This document shows, in pieces, positions 13,183 through 14,451 of a stretch of 14,451 bases of DNA (position 1 is the stretch's first letter; every line of letters starts with the position of its first letter). Position numbers and translations under genes: made by a program. The notes under the pieces are model-generated. The model was not told the DNA's origin. It searched no databases and was given only the letters and a program-made list of their open reading frames with translations. The stretch spans positions 1-14,451 of the forward strand of contig CAZCIX010000049.1 of assembly GCA_964498835.1 (NCBI GenBank), in the 5' to 3' direction. Source of the stretch: JAGKXB01 sp964498835. GTDB lineage: Bacteria; Pseudomonadota; Gammaproteobacteria; Burkholderiales; Burkholderiaceae_D.

Positions 13183-14451
13183 TTATCGCTTTTTCTTACT
13201 AGATTTAACAGCAGATTTAGGAGCAGATTTAGCGCCAGCTTTGCTGGTGGAACGAGGGGCGGAGACAGTCAGCGCCTGTGATTTTTTCGTTTTAACCGCT
13301 TTGCCGGTTTTACTGGTTCTGCTTGCTTTGCTTGTTTTTGTCGCTTTGTTTGTTTTGCTTGTTTTACTTGTTCTTGTGGTTTGGGTTGATGTTGTTGATT
13401 TTGCTAAGTTATTTGAGTTGCTGGAACTGGTTGATTTACCAGCCACGTTCACCAAACGCAAATCGATTTTTCTGGCTTCCAAATCCACTCGACTCACTTG
13501 CACTTTGACACGATTCGTCAATTGATAACGTACCCCTGTGCGCTCGCCACGCAGCTCGTGCCGCGCATCGTCATACTGAAAGTAGTCGGCTCCCAAATCT
13601 GTCACATGCACCAAACCTTCAATAAATAGCGTATCCAGTTGCACAAAAATACCGAATGGCGTCACGCTCGAAATCGTGCCGGTAAATTCCTCGCCCAACT
13701 TGTCGCGGATGAAATAGCACTTCAACCAGGCTTCAACATCACGGGATGCTTCGTCGGCACGGCGCTCATTGGCGGAGCAATGTATGCCCAAGGCATCCCA
13801 AATGGTGGCGCTGGCTTCCGGTTTTTGTTTGCCTTCCGCCTTATCCAACGCATTCTGCTTGCGCATCGCATTTGAGATCGTCGTGTTTAACAAACTGTTA
13901 TCGATTCCTTTAGGCTCGTACTTTTTACCTTGCAAAATCGCCTTAATCGCACGGTGGGTCAACAAATCAGGATAACGACGAATCGGGCTCGTAAAGTGCG
14001 CATAAGCCTCATACGCCAAACCAAAATGACCGATGTTATCGGGGCTGTACACCGCTTGCTGCATGGAACGCAACAACATGGTTTGCAGCAAAGATGCATC
14101 GGGTCGCAGTTTGATTTTTTGCATCAAAGTGGCGTAATCCGCTGCCACTGGCTTGTCGCCACCGCCTAATTGCAGTCCAACTTGTTTCAGAAAAGTTCTG
14201 ACTTGATTGAGTTTCTCCTTGGTTGGACCGGCATGAATCCGATACACGCCAGGATGCTTGTGACGCGTTAATAAATCGGCGGCGCAAACGTTTGCTGCCA
14301 ACATACATTCTTCAATCACTTTGTGCGCATCGTTACGGGTGCGCGGGATGATTTTTTCGATTTTGCCGAGGGAATTCGCAACGATATAAGTTTCCGTTGT
14401 TTCAAAATCAATCGCGCCACGCCGTTGTCTTTCCCCCAACAAAGCGTGATA
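13183..14451 (-). CDS. rnr: Ribonuclease R, C-terminal part (5' end outside window)
   Basis: A processive 3'-5' exoribonuclease that degrades structured RNA, including defective rRNA and mRNA. The last 422 residues are present and the frame is open at the window edge, so the TTG at 14442 is internal. The visible RNB domain begins at RRGAIDFETTET and includes EECMLAANVCAADLL and the family signature HFTSPIRRYPDLLTHR. The catalytic Asp cluster lies upstream, outside the window. An S1 domain follows (EFTGTISSVTPFGIFVQLDTLFIEGLVHV to KIDLRLV). The final 90 or so residues are a low-complexity Ser/Thr/Asn tract, then a strict Lys/Arg triplet repeat, then a KSSKKKR end. A basic disordered tail is normal for RNase R, but this one is unusually regular. 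It is the first known gene of the rnr-rlmB-cysE run. Confidence 0.95.
   Translation of the reverse strand, partial: YHALLGERQRRGAIDFETTETYIVANSLGKIEKIIPRTRNDAHKVIEECMLAANVCAADLLTRHKHPGVYRIHAGPTKEKLNQVRTFLKQVGLQLGGGDKPVAADYATLMQKIKLRPDASLLQTMLLRSMQQAVYSPDNIGHFGLAYEAYAHFTSPIRRYPDLLTHRAIKAILQGKKYEPKGIDNSLLNTTISNAMRKQNALDKAEGKQKPEASATIWDALGIHCSANERRADEASRDVEAWLKCYFIRDKLGEEFTGTISSVTPFGIFVQLDTLFIEGLVHVTDLGADYFQYDDARHELRGERTGVRYQLTNRVKVQVSRVDLEARKIDLRLVNVAGKSTSSSNSNNLAKSTTSTQTTRTSKTSKTNKATKTSKASRTSKTGKAVKTKKSQALTVSAPRSTSKAGAKSAPKSAVKSSKKKR
13282..13380 (-). repeat. 9-bp periodic repeat coding for (T-S/N-K)n in the RNase R tail
   Basis: Eleven consecutive codon triplets read TTR, TSK, TSK, TNK, ATK, TSK, ASR, TSK, TGK, AVK, TKK: Lys or Arg at every third residue. 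At DNA level this is a degenerate 9-bp unit (on the plus strand like GCTTGTTTT), prone to slippage. Confidence 0.85.

Noticed and set aside
13127..13525. A 132-codon plus-strand frame with a long Leu/Val stretch that looks like a membrane protein.
   Set aside because: It is the antisense of the Thr/Ser/Lys repeat in RNase R; the hydrophobic run is a by-product of the 9-bp repeat read backwards.
1..14451. tRNA, rRNA, CRISPR, insertion sequence, phage or toxin-antitoxin genes.
   Set aside because: No cloverleaf, regularly spaced repeats, transposase or integrase motifs, or small two-gene modules were seen on either strand; nearly all sequence is covered by housekeeping genes.

Overview
The window is a stretch of ordinary bacterial chromosome with 15 protein genes (three of them cut), no RNA genes, no insertion sequence, no phage genes and no CRISPR array. 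Protein sequences and gene order point to a Betaproteobacterium of the Burkholderiales, most like the Oxalobacteraceae. Supporting signs are the ompA-ubiG pair, the cysS / HhH-GPD glycosylase / accA / tilS cluster, the TPR / L,D-transpeptidase / cyclophilin / cyclophilin / lpxH cluster, and the rnr / rlmB / cysE cluster. Base composition looks AT-rich for that group (about mid-40s % GC by eye), with AT-rich spacers and many A/T-ending codons. This would fit a streamlined or host-associated lineage, but that is inference. A run of exactly 100 N at 9685-9784 marks a scaffold gap, so this is a draft assembly.

Layout. 1-354 (+): the C-terminal OmpA domain of an outer-membrane protein, followed by a textbook terminator (379-406). 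474-2523 (+): ubiG (ubiquinone methyltransferase) and a rhlE-type DEAD-box RNA helicase. 2526-7207 (-): the run cysS, alkA-like DNA glycosylase, accA, tilS, with overlaps or short spacers throughout. It converges on the helicase with only 2 nt between the stop codons. 7208-7429 is the divergent control region between cysS and the next rightward operon. 7430-11698 (+): periplasmic TPR protein, L,D-transpeptidase (3' end lost in the gap), periplasmic cyclophilin (5' end lost in the gap), cytoplasmic-type cyclophilin, then lpxH behind a GTAG-flanked palindrome resembling a REP element. 11691-14451 (-): rnr (5' end outside the window), rlmB and cysE, packed with 2 and 8 nt spacers; cysE ends inside the last codons of convergent lpxH.

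How the genes fit together. The leftward block mixes tRNA function (CysRS charges tRNA-Cys; TilS makes lysidine in tRNA-Ile), the first step of fatty-acid synthesis (AccA) and alkylation repair. The rightward central block is mostly envelope work: peptidoglycan cross-linking (L,D-transpeptidase with a TPR partner that shares its C-terminal domain), protein folding (two prolyl isomerases) and lipid A synthesis (LpxH). The right block combines RNA decay (RNase R), 23S rRNA methylation (RlmB) and cysteine synthesis (CysE).

I found no convincing undescribed system. The points most worth a second look are: the shared C-terminal domain in the TPR / L,D-transpeptidase pair; the tandem cyclophilins with near-identical DNA blocks; the scaffold gap that falsely fuses two genes and whose flanks are mutually inverted; a terminator-like hairpin inside the tilS coding region; the REP-like palindrome before lpxH; and a strict three-residue Lys/Arg repeat in the RNase R tail.
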